Below, in pieces: positions 10,879 to 25,126 of a stretch of DNA of 64,000 nt (position 1 is its first letter; every line of letters begins with the position of its first letter). The stretch is from Sympetrum striolatum (lineage: Eukaryota > Arthropoda > Insecta > Odonata > Libellulidae). The stretch covers positions 14,074,001-14,138,000 of the forward strand of contig OX388348.1 of assembly GCA_947579665.1 (NCBI GenBank), written 5' to 3'. The notes beneath the pieces are model-generated. The model searched no databases, was not told where the DNA came from, and saw only the letters and a list, made by a program, of their open reading frames with translations. Position numbers and translations under genes: made by a program.

Positions 10879-11881
10879 CACAGTGGGCTGAAATCGAAAT
10901 AACCAGAAATATCAGAAATTTTTTAACCTTCCTAACAAATCCAGAGACTGCTGCCAAATAATCCTAGTAAATGAGTGGATGCGGAGGGGTGTTAGCAAAC
11001 CGCTCGAGCGTCATTGGCTTAACTCCTAGCCAGTAATAAAAGGTCAGTTACAATTTTCATATGAAAATATTTATCGACGTCAATACTATCAAATGTATTT
11101 ACAACCAATACAGAATATAATAACATCTTTGAAATTTTTTTACGCTTAAAATTAAAATACGGGCACATATCAATAAACTAAAATGTTCTCAATTCAACGT
11201 CCGTTTTGTGCGGGAGATATATCCAATTCGTATTTTAAATTTTCTTTACACCAGTTTTTAATGAGATTAGCAAGAATTTAGCATGACAGAGGCTGATTGT
11301 TAGACTTCACATTACCAAAAAGATAGCGAAACAGGATTTGGGGATTCTATGTCGCCGAGCCGCACCTCGCAGTGCTTACGAAAAATCCAGTAGTAGGTTA
11401 ATTGAAACAGTTTCTTCAGATTCTAGATCTAAAAGCTTTTTAAATTGACGTGGTTTACGACACTAGATATTCAATCTCCGTTCACCTAGTTGTTTTCCTT
11501 AATTTATCTCAAAATGGTGTCCGCCATTTTGTTGCTTAAAATGAGCAAAAACTCATCTTTTAGCGCCATAACTTCAACGTATCAAAAGATGAAAAGTTAT
11601 GCTAGATTACTGCATCATTAATTTTTCCATCATTTTTTCTTGAAAGTCTCTATAAATCATCGAACTCGAATGTTACTGCGAAGAATCCGAGACTCATTTT
11701 TTGTGAAAATTTCTCAAGTTTTCCACCCGGTATCTTTCCGACGCCTGGCAGTATTACCAAACTACAAACGGAAGCATGAATTTCAATTCTTTTGCAATAA
11801 CTATGCAAAGTTTAAAGCTTCGCACTCAAAAAAAATTTTTAAATCAATGTCAGGGTTTTTTTTCGATTTCAGCCCACTGCG
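10879..11881. mobile_element. Non-autonomous DNA transposon, Transib-like ends
   Basis: A 1003-bp segment is bounded by inverted repeats. The left end begins CACAGTGGGCTGAAATCG (10879-10896). The right end is its complement with one change (CG for CA at the tip), ending at 11881. The shared core CAGTGGGCTGAAATCG is exact over 16 bp. Transib transposons, relatives of RAG1, start with a heptamer like CACAGTG and make 5-bp, GC-rich target duplications. The left flank is CGGCG. The right flank gives CGGTG only if the element ends two bases earlier, so the duplication is imperfect. The interior has no transposase and includes a palindrome (CAAAATGG at 11510, CCATTTTG at 11524). hAT is the main alternative, but no 8-bp duplication is seen. 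Confidence 0.55.
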
Positions 11882-14800
11882 GTGGGTTAGTGATGGTTCG
11901 AATTAGATTTTAGATAGGTTTTGATAATTAAAACTGTTTGTGTGGAAACCACAGCTTTAGTTATTTTTCTATTAGTGCGGCAATAGTTTCGCCTATGGGA
12001 TAGTTAATGACCAATAGCGTAGTTCAGTATAAAAATTAGTGTAAGAAATCTGGCGCACCGGTAGAAATGATGTTATGAACATACTAATCAAGTCATTGAA
12101 AGTATATTAAATACTCGGGTGAAAGGAGAGCAGTGTAGTAATTTTAGTAAGGGGTTGGTAGGGTATGTATTTAAGGTGCTGTAAAAGAGTGTAAACGTAT
12201 CTATAGAAATAATTACGATTATTTTAAGACTACCTAGTTTTTTCCATAAGAAAAAGTTGGTACATATTTATGTGCTGATCAAAAACCGCTACATCAGTTG
12301 CAATAACGAAATAGTTAATGTCATTCATTCATTAAAGAAATATTGTTTTATTTACCCGAGTGCGCAGGTAGACATGTAGTTTTCGTATAACGTTCAAACA
12401 AATTCCAAAGAATTAATTCTGTATATTTATTCTCTAAAAATTGTTATTCAATGTAACGATCAATAAAAATATAATTTTATCCGTTAAGGAAGATCAAAGT
12501 ACAACAAGAGAGATTTATTTCAACAGTTTCTGAATAAAACTGTAGTGAAACGTTATTTTTCTGTAGAAAACATATGATATAATTTTATTTGGAATTTTTG
12601 GAATATATGTCTATAAATGTTATGAAAATTTAGCATAAGAATGTTGGTCTGTATTTATTAGAGTTCATGAGAGAATATATTTCCCATTAAGTAGCGAAAT
12701 TTTCAGTACCTATGGCCTTGGATTTGATTGATTTTCTAGAATTTTTTTACAGCATTGCCGATTTCTCGGAAATATGTTGCGGAATGATTTTTATAACTTA
12801 ATAGTAGATTGAGGTATTTTTTTAAAGAGTATAAGAGGTCTCAGTAGGAAGTTATGAAATACTGCGATTTCTCAGGAAACTAATCAATGTATTATTTTAT
12901 CGATAAACTTGTTTCCTTGTTATGAAAAATATCAGAAAAGGGTAAGGAGAACGAATAACGTTGGGAAATATATAAGGATTCTTTTTATAAGCAGAAAGTC
13001 CAAAGTTCGCATATTGAAAGGGCAACGCGATCGGAAGTTTCATCGGGAATAATGGTTATATGTAAAGTTAGAATTACTGGTAAAGTTATTTAGAAATTTT
13101 CCATACTTGGAAAAATAGACACATTTAATATATATTAGCTTAATGATTACCTATTTTAAGAAGACACGACCATGAAATAGTGCGTTACCACCATCAATTA
13201 ACCAAGAATGTCAATAAATTTTAAACATAACTTCTAAATTAATTCATTTCTGACCTTTGTTTACGTAAAATTTGTACCAAAGAGTTCAATTTAGGATTTT
13301 CCCTAGAAATTGAGTTGTGAAGTAGACTAATTATTAAATGAACAGCAATTTAATTTATGGCTTACAAATTTCTCCAATATTGAGTATCCATAAATTAGTG
13401 TGAAAAAAATCAGGAGCTTCATTTTTCGTATAATGATTCTACTGAGAAATAATCTGTAAGTTTTAACACTCAAAAATCTTTCCTACGTAGATATTTATCC
13501 TTAGATTATCTGTAAATATCCGTCTAAATTGGTTCAAATAAACTTTGATGAGTATTAGAAGCCTTAGGATAAGAGTACGTCCGTTGTTGTGTCAGCAATT
13601 TAATATTTTTTGGCAAAACGTGCCTTCTCTGCCTCCTCCTATCGTACTCATTTACATATTAAACATCACAAGTGCTGAAATATTTCCTCGATATTTCTTG
13701 TGGGGAACGAGACTTTTATTTCTGTATTCATAAATTGCCGGAATTGCAACATCGAACGCCGTAGAGACTATGGCTTAGCGGAGACAGCTATCATCGGGAA
13801 TGGGACTATAATTCAAGGCTGGCCAAACCACTTGCCAGACAGAGCCAAATAACGAAAGAATCTTTCAGGCTTAGGAGCCGCTACATAACTTCTCTCCGTT
13901 CCGTAAGTTTTATCTTAAAAGCTACGCAAATAAATAGCATTTATGTTTCCAAGTATAAAACACCATTTGGTAAAATATTATCATTCCTTTCTTCATCGCA
14001 AGAAAGAGATAGGTGATATTATTTTATGCTCACGTTTACATCTGTACCCCATGATCCGCCAGATGTCATGTGGAACAGGTTTGCGGAAAATACGAAAAAC
14101 AAATATTAAGGAACGATTTTAAGATTTGTTATTAACAATTTGTTTTAATTTATCAGTATAACATGGAAAATTCCAAATTTTTATTGTTTCAAGTACAATA
14201 AGCAATTAGATTTTAGTTTGCAAGCATGTATTTAACACTACAACCTCTCGGAATTTACGGTAATAATAGGCATAGATAGGCATTAATAAATGCTATTATT
14301 TATGTAAGTGTTACTGATAAAACAAACTCACCGTTTTGACTGATGAATATAGCCTCTAGTAATGAAATCTGATAATTAAATGAACAAAAATACAAGGAGC
14401 TATACTAATCTGTAATAAAAATTATATAATTTGATGATTGTTAGTAGAAGTGGATTATTTTCCTTGCTTCGATAAATATTCATACATAATTAACGGGAAT
14501 TTTTTAAAAATAATGTATGACTAATACTTTGTAGATGAATGAAAAGATTGACTTTTCCACTTGTGAAATAGATTTCTACTTATATGATGGATGTGAATTA
14601 GCCATAATTGGTGGAACGCTATAGAAAGAGAAATTAGACTTGATATAGTCGAAACTGGCGGAAGATTTTTTGTTAAAAATACTGCATTTTCACTAGTTTC
14701 TCTAGACGTCCATGAAATTAACTTCCTAATTATATAAAGCATAAGTATTTTTGTAATGATATTCTCGTTTTTGCAGTCTAAGATTTTTTGGAAAAGATTA

Positions 14801-15239
14801 GCCTTTTGATTTTATTTACCTTAGCGGAACATATACAATACCTGTAGTTGATCTTTTATTAATTATAGAATATTTACGGCTATGTTAGGAGAAAGTAATT
14901 TCAGAGAGAGTATATTCTCAGGAGATGTAGCTCATATAATGCAACATCCCTGTTATATACGCCGTCCTGATACTGTGAGGAAGATCAGGGAGATAGATGC
15001 TAGTACGAACCGTTTTAAGAATTTTTTTCTTTGAGCGATACGCGTAAACTATAGAATAGGAAAATAGTTTCGTGGTGCTTGCACCCCCTGAAAAACACCA
15101 AAAGACGACTTGCAGGGACCTTACATAGATATAGAGGAGTTCGGTTGCTGGTATAACCACCTAGTGCCATAGATAATGAGAAGCCACATGCGAGCCACTA
15201 CGTGGTCATTTACGACATAAAGCCGGAGATGATAGCCAG
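11882..15239. other. AT-rich spacer
   Basis: About 3.3 kb of AT-rich sequence with no recognised gene or element. A small GC-richer patch lies at 13740-13900. The minus frames at 14521-14742 and 14918-15160 (73 and 80 codons) are not recognisable. Confidence 0.4.
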
Positions 15240-15790
15240 ATCCCCATTCAAATGTTCTGACTATGGAGTCAGTTCTTTACAGGCCTGTCCAAGTGCATGC
15301 TGACGCAGCGCCCCCACTTTTTGCACCCCCTAAGAAACCCGCCCTTTCTATCACGCCATCTCCCCATTTACATCCCCCTCCGTATAGGCAGCCCCCAAAA
15401 CCTTCGATGAATCTTTTTCTGAGCGGGTAAACTGCGTCCGACATCGGGCTTTATCTCCACCCCACGTTGTCTCGCCCCTTCTCGAGCCGCCCCGGGCGTG
15501 TCTGAGTGGTGGGGACCGCAGTGACGTGGCGGCCACGGAGTGACGCGATCCCGCCCCCGGGGTGTGCTGTCTCCGGCGTTCTTTTGGACTACGGAGGACG
15601 TTTCATTCCGTTTATGGGGTTGCGTGAGGATACGGTTATCTAATCGGGCGGTGGGTGGATGAGGCGCTCCCGTGCTTTATTTTCGCGCCGTCTGTTTTTT
15701 ATTGTCGATGGTGCTGGGGGAGAAGCTGAGGGGGGGGGCTCCTGGGATTCGGAGGGATGGCGTTTTGTTGACGAGGTTTTTTGATCGAGA
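15240..15790. other. GC- and CpG-rich islet, unassigned
   Basis: This block is clearly richer in GC and in CG dinucleotides than its surroundings, most strongly at 15470-15560. It has a 61-codon minus frame (15351-15536), but nothing identifies it as an exon. A promoter or other regulatory island is possible. I see no TATA box, clear initiator or splice pattern to fix a transcription start. Confidence 0.4.
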
Positions 15791-15866
15791 GCTTATTCGA
15801 AATGATAAAAAAAGTCGCGAAATAAGTATAATATTTGAAAACCATATGTACGCGTTGTTATTTGGA

Positions 15867-16090
15867 ATAATAATAATAATAAATGTACTTTATTCGGCCG
15901 AGATTGAGACTAGAAAGTCTCTTCTTACACCTAACCCATCGTCTTATGCGAAACAGAAAGAAAGAGATATTTTGCAAAAGTACACGAATAAAACTAGTAT
16001 GTGGATTTTAAAAAACCTAAGCTGAAGGCTCAGGAAAAAATTTCCACTGCAGGAAAACACTCACTAGAAGGGGAGTGTGAAAAACCTGCG
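15867..16090 (-). mobile_element. LINE 3' segment, (TTA)n-tailed family, copy 1
   Basis: On the minus strand this ends in CCGAATAAAGT followed by a TTA triplet run (complement AATAATAAT at 15867-15882). The preceding block, with an imperfect AGACT/AGTCT hairpin and AATCTC, matches the end of the insertion at 41072-41161. The sequence farther from the tail, including CTGAAGG, TGCAGGAAAACAC and AGAAG, matches 58265-58315. Three copies sharing a 3' end and tail indicate a LINE, or a SINE using its tail. No coding part is recognised and the 5' limit is uncertain. Confidence 0.55.
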
Positions 16091-19000
16091 AAACCTACAA
16101 TAGAAAACTATATTTTCGATGAAGGAGAAATAAAAGGGATATGATAGACAGGCAGTGAAAATATAAAAAATGTACAAAAAGGAAGGGGAAAAAACATTAC
16201 TGCATTACAAACAATCAGATAAAATAAATCAACTTCACTAAGCTGACATTAATTATAGATGAATTAAAATAAAAGTTGAACAATGGGAGATAACTCTCAA
16301 AGAAATGAAGAAAATGAAACTACATTAAGAAAAACATACAAATGAAACTTTAAAATTAAAATACTTAAAGTAAATTAACTCAAAGATTTTGTTGCATAAA
16401 ATAATTATGCAAATACCCTGCAGAATATATTCACACAAATATCATGCCTGAATTCACCATTGCTGGAAAACATTTCTAATATTAATTTTATAAATTTAAT
16501 ACTTTGCAATATTTGATATTGTTGTTGCATCTTCAGAACTTGTTTAAATATACTGCAAGGAATAGTTACTCAAACTTCACGCAGTTGTGTTTGGCATAGT
16601 TGGGAACAAACTTCGAAGATAAATTTTATAAATTTTATACTCTGTAATATTTAATAAAGGCTAACCAATTGCTCACAATGACTGATACAGTTTTTATAAG
16701 AATAATAATAAATGAGATTTTTTAAAATCTTGTGTTTGCATAGCTGGTGGGAAGCTTTCTAATATTTTATTACAATAAAAATAAAATTTGGCCCAGCTTC
16801 TGATATATTAATACAAATATTAAAATAAATGCTTACACAATGTTTACATACGCTTTAATACAATATAAGTGAATCTTTCAAAACACACATAAAAAATGAA
16901 TGTGCATATAATATGACCATCAAAATTTTACTTTTCGTCCTATTTCATAAACTTAGCCCCGGATAAAACTGATATTCACGCGGAATGTAAAGTAATTTTT
17001 TTATAATTGTCGATAGTTTCCTTGAAATGCATTAATAGCTAGGCTCTTCTTTATTGCTCTGGATTATATCACTGTGGCATCTGTATGCTCCTTGAGTTCC
17101 TAGTGCTCAGAAGTTGTTTGACATAGATATTAGAAAAAATGGAATTAATTAAATTAAACTTTCTTAAATACCGCCTTCTAAGATCTTGTTATACTTTAAC
17201 TTATGTTTTCTATGATTTTTTTGTTATTGAAATTCGGCCTACTTTTAATTTTACGTCCAAACATAATTTTATCGCCGTATCACTAATCAAAATTAACACA
17301 AACGATTTATTGTTACTTACCAATATATATTGCATTTATGGTTTATAAATTTTCATTTACGACGACGTCATAAATTTGTATGAAATTATTATATCTTGTC
17401 TATTAAAAACAAATTAAGGGTATACTGTTTTTAATTCCAGGTCTAAGAGACCCCTATAGCCCCATCCTTATTCTGGAATAGAGCAGTATATCAGGAAGAG
17501 GTGAGTCATAAAATGCTTATGCTTAATCAAAATCTAGGTCAGTTTCGTGAGATGATTTACGAATAGCTATAAAGGCAGCTCAGAGCTATTTAAGTCATCG
17601 CTATGCTTCACGTATATATTCCTATGAACATTAGTCTTGTATTCAGTTATTTATTCATGAAGATTCATCTCGTCCGTAGAGATTACTTTACATATTTTAC
17701 GATCCCTAGGAGAATTTGAAGCAGGAAATTTAATTTAAATGTGTGCTTTTGAAACGAACTAAGAGTAAAATGGTGGTTACATTTTAATGCCCAAAGAAAG
17801 TTATACATTATATCATGAAGAATAGGTAAGAACTTTACGAAATACGAAAACTTGGTATAACGGTGTAAAAGTAGTGCTTAGAGGAGTATAAAATTGGCCC
17901 ATTCTGCATTTCCTGACTACGCAGCGCACTTAGCACTTAAACATGCATGGCAATTACGCCAATCTCTTACAACCTGCGTTTCCTTTAATCACAATATCCT
18001 CCATACCAATTAGCATTGCAAACATCCTCCCTTTCAAACCCATTCAGGTACGTGGTCTTTCATTCCCCAAGTTACTCGTTCCTCTTTCCTGTGGAATCTC
18101 ATACAAATTAAGTCAACATTTTCTATCTCCTTTTGATCTATCTTCCCATATCAACTCAGGTCTGCGGCTTACAGGTATACCTCGATGTAGAGCCTGCAGT
18201 GCATCAGAGCTCATGCTTCGTGAATTTCAGTGTTTTACACTAAGGAAAACAGTTATTAAATTTAAAGAATTATTTAAGTGATTACTTCCCACTCCTGGGT
18301 CTTTGTTCTATTCATGGTAGAATGCCATAAATTTTACCATAGTAAATGGAATACTTGAATACTCTAAAATCAAACATTTAGATCGAATTTTAGTTGCCAA
18401 AAATGCTCGAGTACGCAAATTACAAAGAAGTCTTTTTTATCGGGAAAAGTTAGGCAGAGTATTTAAACTAATTTAATTAAAAAATCATTTTCATCTTATG
18501 ATTTTACAGCAACGAAATTATAAGCTGTAAATTTGTCTTTCAAAACGATCAGGCTTCAAAACTAGCTAAGTCTCGCTATATCATTCTAGATAAATGACTA
18601 TAATCTTTATTGCAAAAGAGACACGAGGACTTTAATGAATCCCAAAAATTTGACTCTCGTGTAGTATGGCCTATGAGTTAACCTAAAATCCGTGTGGTTG
18701 TTTAAAGAGACAAGTATCGATATTCGATTATGCATCATCAATCATCATCTCCATATAAATTGAATTGCTATAATATTAAAATATCTTCATTTACTATGCG
18801 CTACCTTAAGTATATTATTTGCCAGACAAAATGTTTTGAGTTGCAAAGCGGAATCTGAGTAACAACTGATCAATATTTGAATATCTTTCTTTGCACTTGT
18901 CGATATAATCCTCTTACTAATTACTTACGATTTCTAATAGTCATTTCTACTTGCATATTTCAATTTTACTGAAAATTATATTTATTCAGAACTTTTTATT

Positions 19001-20599
19001 TCAGTAGGTAATGTTGTTTGAGTAGCAATCACTAATTATGTAGAGGCTAAAAAACTTTATTGGAGACTAAAAAACTACGGACCAATGAAAATGGATCACA
19101 ATTAGATAAAAACATTTCATTGATGAAGTTGAGAAAAGGGAAGACGTATAAGCTAACCGGAATACAAGCAATCCTTCGCTGTGTTTGGAATTAAAAATTA
19201 TATTTTCTGATGTAAATATTTAGATACATTTTCTAGTAGATATTTTCATGGCTTACAATGCAATTACACATTTTTTGCTTCTCAGTTTACCTTTTTTGTA
19301 AAAGATTTGATATTCAATAAAAATATATTTCCATTTCGGATATATTTGCAAAATATTATATTTGTACGGAACTTTAATTTCGAGCATACAATTCAGGAAA
19401 TTTTCGTTACTGAAAATAGTACACTCAATTGCTTTGCTTAGCAGATTTGGTATTTCATTGAATGCTTGCGTTACATCAAAGGAAATTTGTCATCTTTTTC
19501 AGTTTCGTTACATTTCATCGCAAATTTCATTAGTTCTCTACTATTTTTAATGGAAATTCGGTTGTTAAGGAAAGCATTATATTTAACCTACTATTTTGTT
19601 AAGTCTGATTTTGTACGGTTTCTCCTTCTATCGTTTATTATCTCAGATATTTTTGTACGTTTATGATGCATAAAAGTGTATCAGGTATTCCTAACAGGAA
19701 TTTATCAAAGTTAGGTAATTCTAGATTAGGATTCACAAACCGCATTGACTATCGACTTTATCAGAAGTGATTGTGGGTACCGAAATGAAAAATAATAGCT
19801 AGGCAAGTATTCAGTTACGAAAAGTTAGTATAAAAAAGTAAATGTAACTTGGTTAAAATGTTTATAGTTTTTTTACGGTTACATGAAATTAAATCTGAAA
19901 AGAAGAGTAATATTTAAAATGTTTAATATATAATTAAAATTATTACTATGATTATGGTGAACATTAGACGGTAATTAACAATTAGAGAATGAGATAATAT
20001 GCCAATGAAATCACCACCTGCTTATGAACCTAAATCATAATATTTCTTATACAAGAGGTAATAATTAACGTGGTATTTCTTTATCCATTAGTAATTGCAG
20101 CTACTGTTAAATACCGACGAGTCTCTTCAGAGATTTTCGCGAATGAAGCAATTTGATGAAAGTCTCCTATCCCTCATTCACTTTCTTTCCGGGAGCTTTG
20201 ACCTGCGAAAATGATAGGCTCAAGGAAAAGGGCGAAAATTGATTCCTTTGTGTGTGCGGTTGAGAATCAACAGGGCTCTTGGTGTGGGCACTGAAACGCG
20301 AATGAGGATGAAAGATAAAGGTGAGAGAACAAGGAAACTATTTGTGAAATTAAGCTGCGAGAGACGCGAAATTATGAAATAATCAGGGAGCGAGAGGAAA
20401 ACACAAGAATGCGTAATCTGGCAAAGCATATGCGAATACCCTCTATTTTCATACACGACTAAGTTTATTGAATAAATCCTCATTATCATTAATGGAGACC
20501 AAAAATTAGGAATGGGGATTAATGTTTTTAACGCAATATTAAATTACTGCTGAGCTATGGACATTTGACTCCGACATGGTCGTCTGTCTATACAATATT
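16091..20599. other. AT-rich spacer
   Basis: About 4.5 kb of strongly AT-rich sequence. The longest frame is 112 codons (17943-18281, +) and is not recognisable. No inverted-repeat pair, tail or tandem array was noticed. Confidence 0.4.
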
Positions 20600-20960
20600 C
20601 ATCCCGTAGATCGGTTGGCATCAAACCCACTTTAAAAATAGCTACAAATATCTAATAGAAGAATCGAGGCTTACTAGGTAAGATAAAGAGTGAGTTACCT
20701 TGCCTTGTTTTACTCCCCAAGTGGGATTCCTGTTTAGAATCATAATAATTTAAGTGAAGTACAATTTCTGTACGAATAAAACTTTTCTTGACATTCCATA
20801 AGAAGGTACCTTTAATGCTGCAAATTTTTAGCAATAATCATACCTCAGTTAATTTCAAGTCATCACAGTCTTGAACTAGCGTAGCAAAACTAAGTGAAAG
20901 ATACAAGTAAAAATATTTTATTAAGCAGGATATAGTAGCAGGAACATCCATCGTATAACC
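20600..20960. repeat. Dispersed repeat family X, copy 2
   Basis: Collinear with 3651-4045 in the same orientation. Shared blocks include GTTGGCATC against GTTGGTACC, GAGGCTTACTAGGTA against GAGGTTTACTAGGCA, AAACTTTTCTTGACATTCC against ATACTTTTCTTGTCAGTCC, then CATCACA, AAGTGAAAGATACA and TAGTAGCAGGAAC. Class unknown. Confidence 0.5.
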
Positions 20961-22269
20961 TAGCTAAAAGAGAACAAAATAAGAGTTATCGTATATTAGA
21001 GAGTATTACAAATCTTAAGAATTGTATACAATGAACAGTGTATAATTGTGTGTGATAATATAAGGTATCGTGTACATTTTCCAGGATTTATAACTCACCT
21101 ATTTCTTGCGATAATTTGTTATTTTGATAATTATTAAACGTAAACGGAATTAATCTCAGAACACTCCGTGATTACACAAACTTGGGACGAGAATCCAGCT
21201 CTCTATATATCTTTTAACGGTCGATTCAGCGACTTTATATTTTGGGAATTTACCTGATTTAATAGGAAGAGGATCCATTGTGGTCAGAAAACGCCCATAA
21301 GGTGGTGTGGGACTCGATGCGCTGGCCGCGTGTCGCACAGTATTAAAAGCCGATTTGGCTTGGAAATAGCCCTGTGTGGGCTATTACACAGCCAAAGCTG
21401 TTGTACCATACATTTTGCGTCTATTATGAACGTACGTTCAACTTAAGGAATTAGAAAATAGAAGAATGGTTTTTGAGTTAATTTCTCTCTTACCTCTCCT
21501 TTCTGATCATGCAAATATTAAATAGGTAGCCATAGTCTATACAGGGGTAGAATTATGAGTGGACTTTTTAAGTTAACTTATATTATAATCTAAATTAACT
21601 ATTTTACTTTTACCTTCGTGATGGCTCCATGAAGCAATTATAATGGAAATGATAATGGAAAAGTAAGATGTAAAGGCTAGGTTTTAATCTTCCTCTTTAG
21701 TTGTGAACTAAATCGGAATCGTTGTCCATCTAAAAGGAAAATACATTTGGCTTCACGTTGAGTTCTTTTACGAGAATTACAAAATTACGAGAGTAAATAT
21801 CTTTATAAATTTTAATTAAAGTTTATATTCCCATAATAATTACGAGATTTCAACAATTACTTTAATAAATATGAGAATATTGACTAATATTAATTGGATA
21901 ATTTTAACTTGTTAGAAAATAATATAATTATATTTTTTATTTCAATTACTATACCAATATATCATCAATGATTCACTATGCGATTGCCTCTACACTCTTT
22001 ATTGGTTTGTAACTATAGTTTTAGAATGGTATTAGTAAAATATTTTTTTTACAAATAGTTACATTGAAAATTAAAGAGTGCAATGATGTCTCCCACAGGA
22101 TTACAATGATCCAGATTAAAACAAATACTGAACAATAAATTAAGCAGCATAAATTTAGCTTAATTTTTTCTATGTACGTAGCTTATTTTAATTATCAACT
22201 TTATAGGCCTCGCTCGGCAAAAAATATCTTAGGAAACCGCATTAAAAAAATTAAGTTCCAGTCTAAAAT
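20961..22269. other. AT-rich spacer
   Basis: No recognised features. A slightly GC-richer patch lies at about 21150-21370 with an unrecognised 60-codon minus frame (21156-21338). Confidence 0.4.
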
Positions 22270-22619
22270 TTATTCTCTGATTGCTGACTGAAAATTTTTC
22301 GAAATGGGGCGTAACGCGGTAAAAAAAACTTCGCGCGCTATAATACGGATGTGACAAGAATAGTATACGGCACGGCTCAAGTATTCAAGTCTCCGAGGAG
22401 AATTATCGGGAAAGGAGGCGTCGTAAGTTCTGTTTAGATAATCTTGTTTCCTATCCGGGAGAAGTAAGCTAACAAGAGGAACGGCTGCGTTTCGCACCAA
22501 GTTTTCCTTCCGCCGGAGAAAACACCTTTTGTCATTTGCTCCGCGGAACTTTTCCCCGGCTCGCATATATTCAAAACCGCACTTTCTAGCGATCCCTTTT
22601 TTAATCAGCGCTACTCGCC
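22270..22619. other. GC/CpG-richer islet with a 119-codon minus frame
   Basis: The minus frame 22270-22629 (119 codons, Arg- and Lys-rich) spans the islet. Its sequence resembles no protein family I know. It may be open only because GC-rich DNA has few stops. The pyrimidine tract follows directly. Confidence 0.3.
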
Positions 22620-23100
22620 GTGAGGCCAACGCTCACCTCATCCTTGGACCCCTCCCCATTATCTACTCCAATCGTTTCCTCTCTTCAATTTCTCTAACTA
22701 CCACTTCCATCCGCCATCCATCTTCTCTCTTTATAGCGCGCCACCCCCTGCCAACCACCCGCCCCCGTGGCCATACCGGGGCCCCCTTATTTATATCGCA
22801 CCCCTGGGGCCAGCCTTGGTCTTTGTGAAGCCAGACGGAAATTCAAGAGAAGGTTGCAAGAGAGGGACTCTTTCATACCTTCCTCCATCCACTTACATTT
22901 GCCACCGCACACTTCATGCCTCCACCCCACATCTGGTTTCATCTTTTCTCTTGCTTCTTGCGCCAGACTCCACGTCATCAACATGCCCGCCCCTCTCTCA
23001 TTTTGCCCGATTCCCCAAAAACCATCGCCCCAACCCATCCCATCGCCCGCCCCATCCCATTATGCCCTCTATCTCATCAGCCACTGCGAGATTGGCTAAA
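22620..23100 (+). other. Pyrimidine-rich tract
   Basis: About 450 bp rich in C and T on the + strand. Overlapping plus frames (22529-22828, 22767-23099, 22816-23103) are rich in Pro, Ser, Leu and His, as expected from such composition. They overlap in different frames and are rejected as genes. Confidence 0.55.
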
Positions 23101-25126
23101 TAAGTAAGGCCGAGCTTTGATGACTTATGCGCATAAATATTTAAATGATGAGCAAGTGTGGAGGTGGTCTAGCAGCGGAATAATCCGCTCCTATGCTGCG
23201 TTTGTACTCCGAGTGGAGGTTTTACGTTTCGGAGGAAAGAAGGGGATTAGTTTTGGAATAACTAAGTGAGTAATGTGTATGGTTGGACGGAAGTACTGTA
23301 TTGATAGGCATGAAAGCTTAAGTGGGAAAGACGCGCAAGATTAAACTAGTACGGTAGCTGGGTTAGAATTGCACGGGAAGTGATTAATTATGTTCTTATC
23401 CGAAGGAGGATGGAATTTTGTATGAGTAGACGAGGCTTCCAATGGTGGTGCGATGTAATCTGGAAAAAGGAATAGATTTTTTTATTGAGTCGTAGACCTA
23501 GAGGTTGTACCTGCTGGAATAATCAATTTGAGATTTTAATTCTATGAGAAACAGGTACAATAACCCATTATGTTAAGATAGGTCAGTAGGGTGGATCACA
23601 TCTTTAAAAATCCATCTGCTTACTCAATCCCGATTTAATAATGTATAGATACAATAGAGTTTGACTATATTTTTTATTATAACTTGAATAAATTGTATTA
23701 AACTCTGTTTTGTAGTATTACGATAGAATAGTTAAACCTTCACTGATATTTAAGATGATGTTTAAGGCAATTATTAGACTGAATGAACTTCATATCTCAA
23801 CAATGTGTTTAATGATAATACACGCCAGACTGCTAAATGGTATTTACGCTTAATCTTGAAATTAGTCGATTTTAACTGACATTGAAATTCCGAACCTCAA
23901 TGTAGTACCTCCTAATATGTACTTAAGTTAATTATCATTTAAATTATCTTTGAAAATATGGTTTAAAATAATAGCATGGTTTGTTAAAGTAATAATTAAG
24001 ATCATAGACAAACTCCCCTTTTAACTTTCCATTATTATACTGGGACTTATAATTCCGAGGATTAAAAAAAAATATGATCTATTATACTAACGTTTATGGT
24101 CGTTGGATTTGTTCTGACCGTTTAAAGTAGTAACAATTTGAAGCATGTATTCGAGAAAGTAATGTTAATAAACAGTTTTATTTTAAATCCATGTTATTTA
24201 TCTATGAAATCGAATTGAAAACTCGTATTTTTGCAATGTAATTTTATTCCTCTCGAAATACGACACAGGTGTGTTCACCAGAGTGGTGGTGAAATCGTTT
24301 ATTTTCTCAAATTTCCTTCGAAGAGGAGATCCAAATAATTTCTTTCAGTTTCTGATAGTAATAACATCATCGGGTCGAGATTTGGAGAAGTATCCGCTTT
24401 CTTGTTCTGAGTATATAAAAGTTTTTAAAGTGTTTTTGGTATTCCCTTTCAACTATCAACTTAACAATGAATATGTCCTTAGGCCTTGCCAATTCCTGTA
24501 AGTAGGTCCTAGTGAACAAATTAAAGGTTATTCAAAAAATTTCTTTAATAGTTACAGCCTCCAAATTCATTTTATTTTTCAATAAATGATATTATTTATA
24601 TAAATTACTTTTCAAAGGGAAGATAGAGGTTCGGATAGATCTTTTAAGTCGTTCAAGTTATCAATTTCCCAATATTCAATTAACCGTTAATAACTTATTA
24701 TATGGAGAAAATTCGACGCACTATTACTTTTCGATAACAAGTCAATTTATTAGCAGGAGAATCCGCTTACATGCAAAAATGGGTTGAATCTTATATAGAT
24801 CATGGTTCTGTTTTAATTAAGTAAGCAGCAATGTAACGTTATAAACGAAGAATGCTTAATTTTTAATTTAAAATTTACAATCCTTATGGTATTTGCTTAT
24901 GATGATGTTTGTATATATTTTGATTATACCCTTGATATACTTGATATATATAAAAATTGGATTGGCAAAATTGTAAGATATAGAGTTCTTCCTTAAACTT
25001 TATCTTGGGCAGTAACCCATAGTTACATAAATCTACAGCAATTAAAACTTGAGAATGAAATGGACAAGAATATAGACTACATCGGTCGAATTTTTCCCTT
25101 AAGAATTCATGAAAATGCATTTTGTG
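23101..25126. other. AT-rich spacer
   Basis: Nothing recognised. The short frames at 24271-24501 (+) and 24884-25120 (-) are not protein-like. Confidence 0.4.

Noticed and set aside
10879..11881. hAT classification of the 1.0-kb element
   Set aside because: CAGTGGG-type ends would suit hAT, but the 8 bp on each side (TCGGCGCA and CGGTGGGT) are not duplicates.
22529..23107. Several overlapping plus-strand frames of 63-110 codons
   Set aside because: They overlap in different frames over a pyrimidine-rich tract and encode Pro/Ser/Leu/His-rich strings, as composition predicts.
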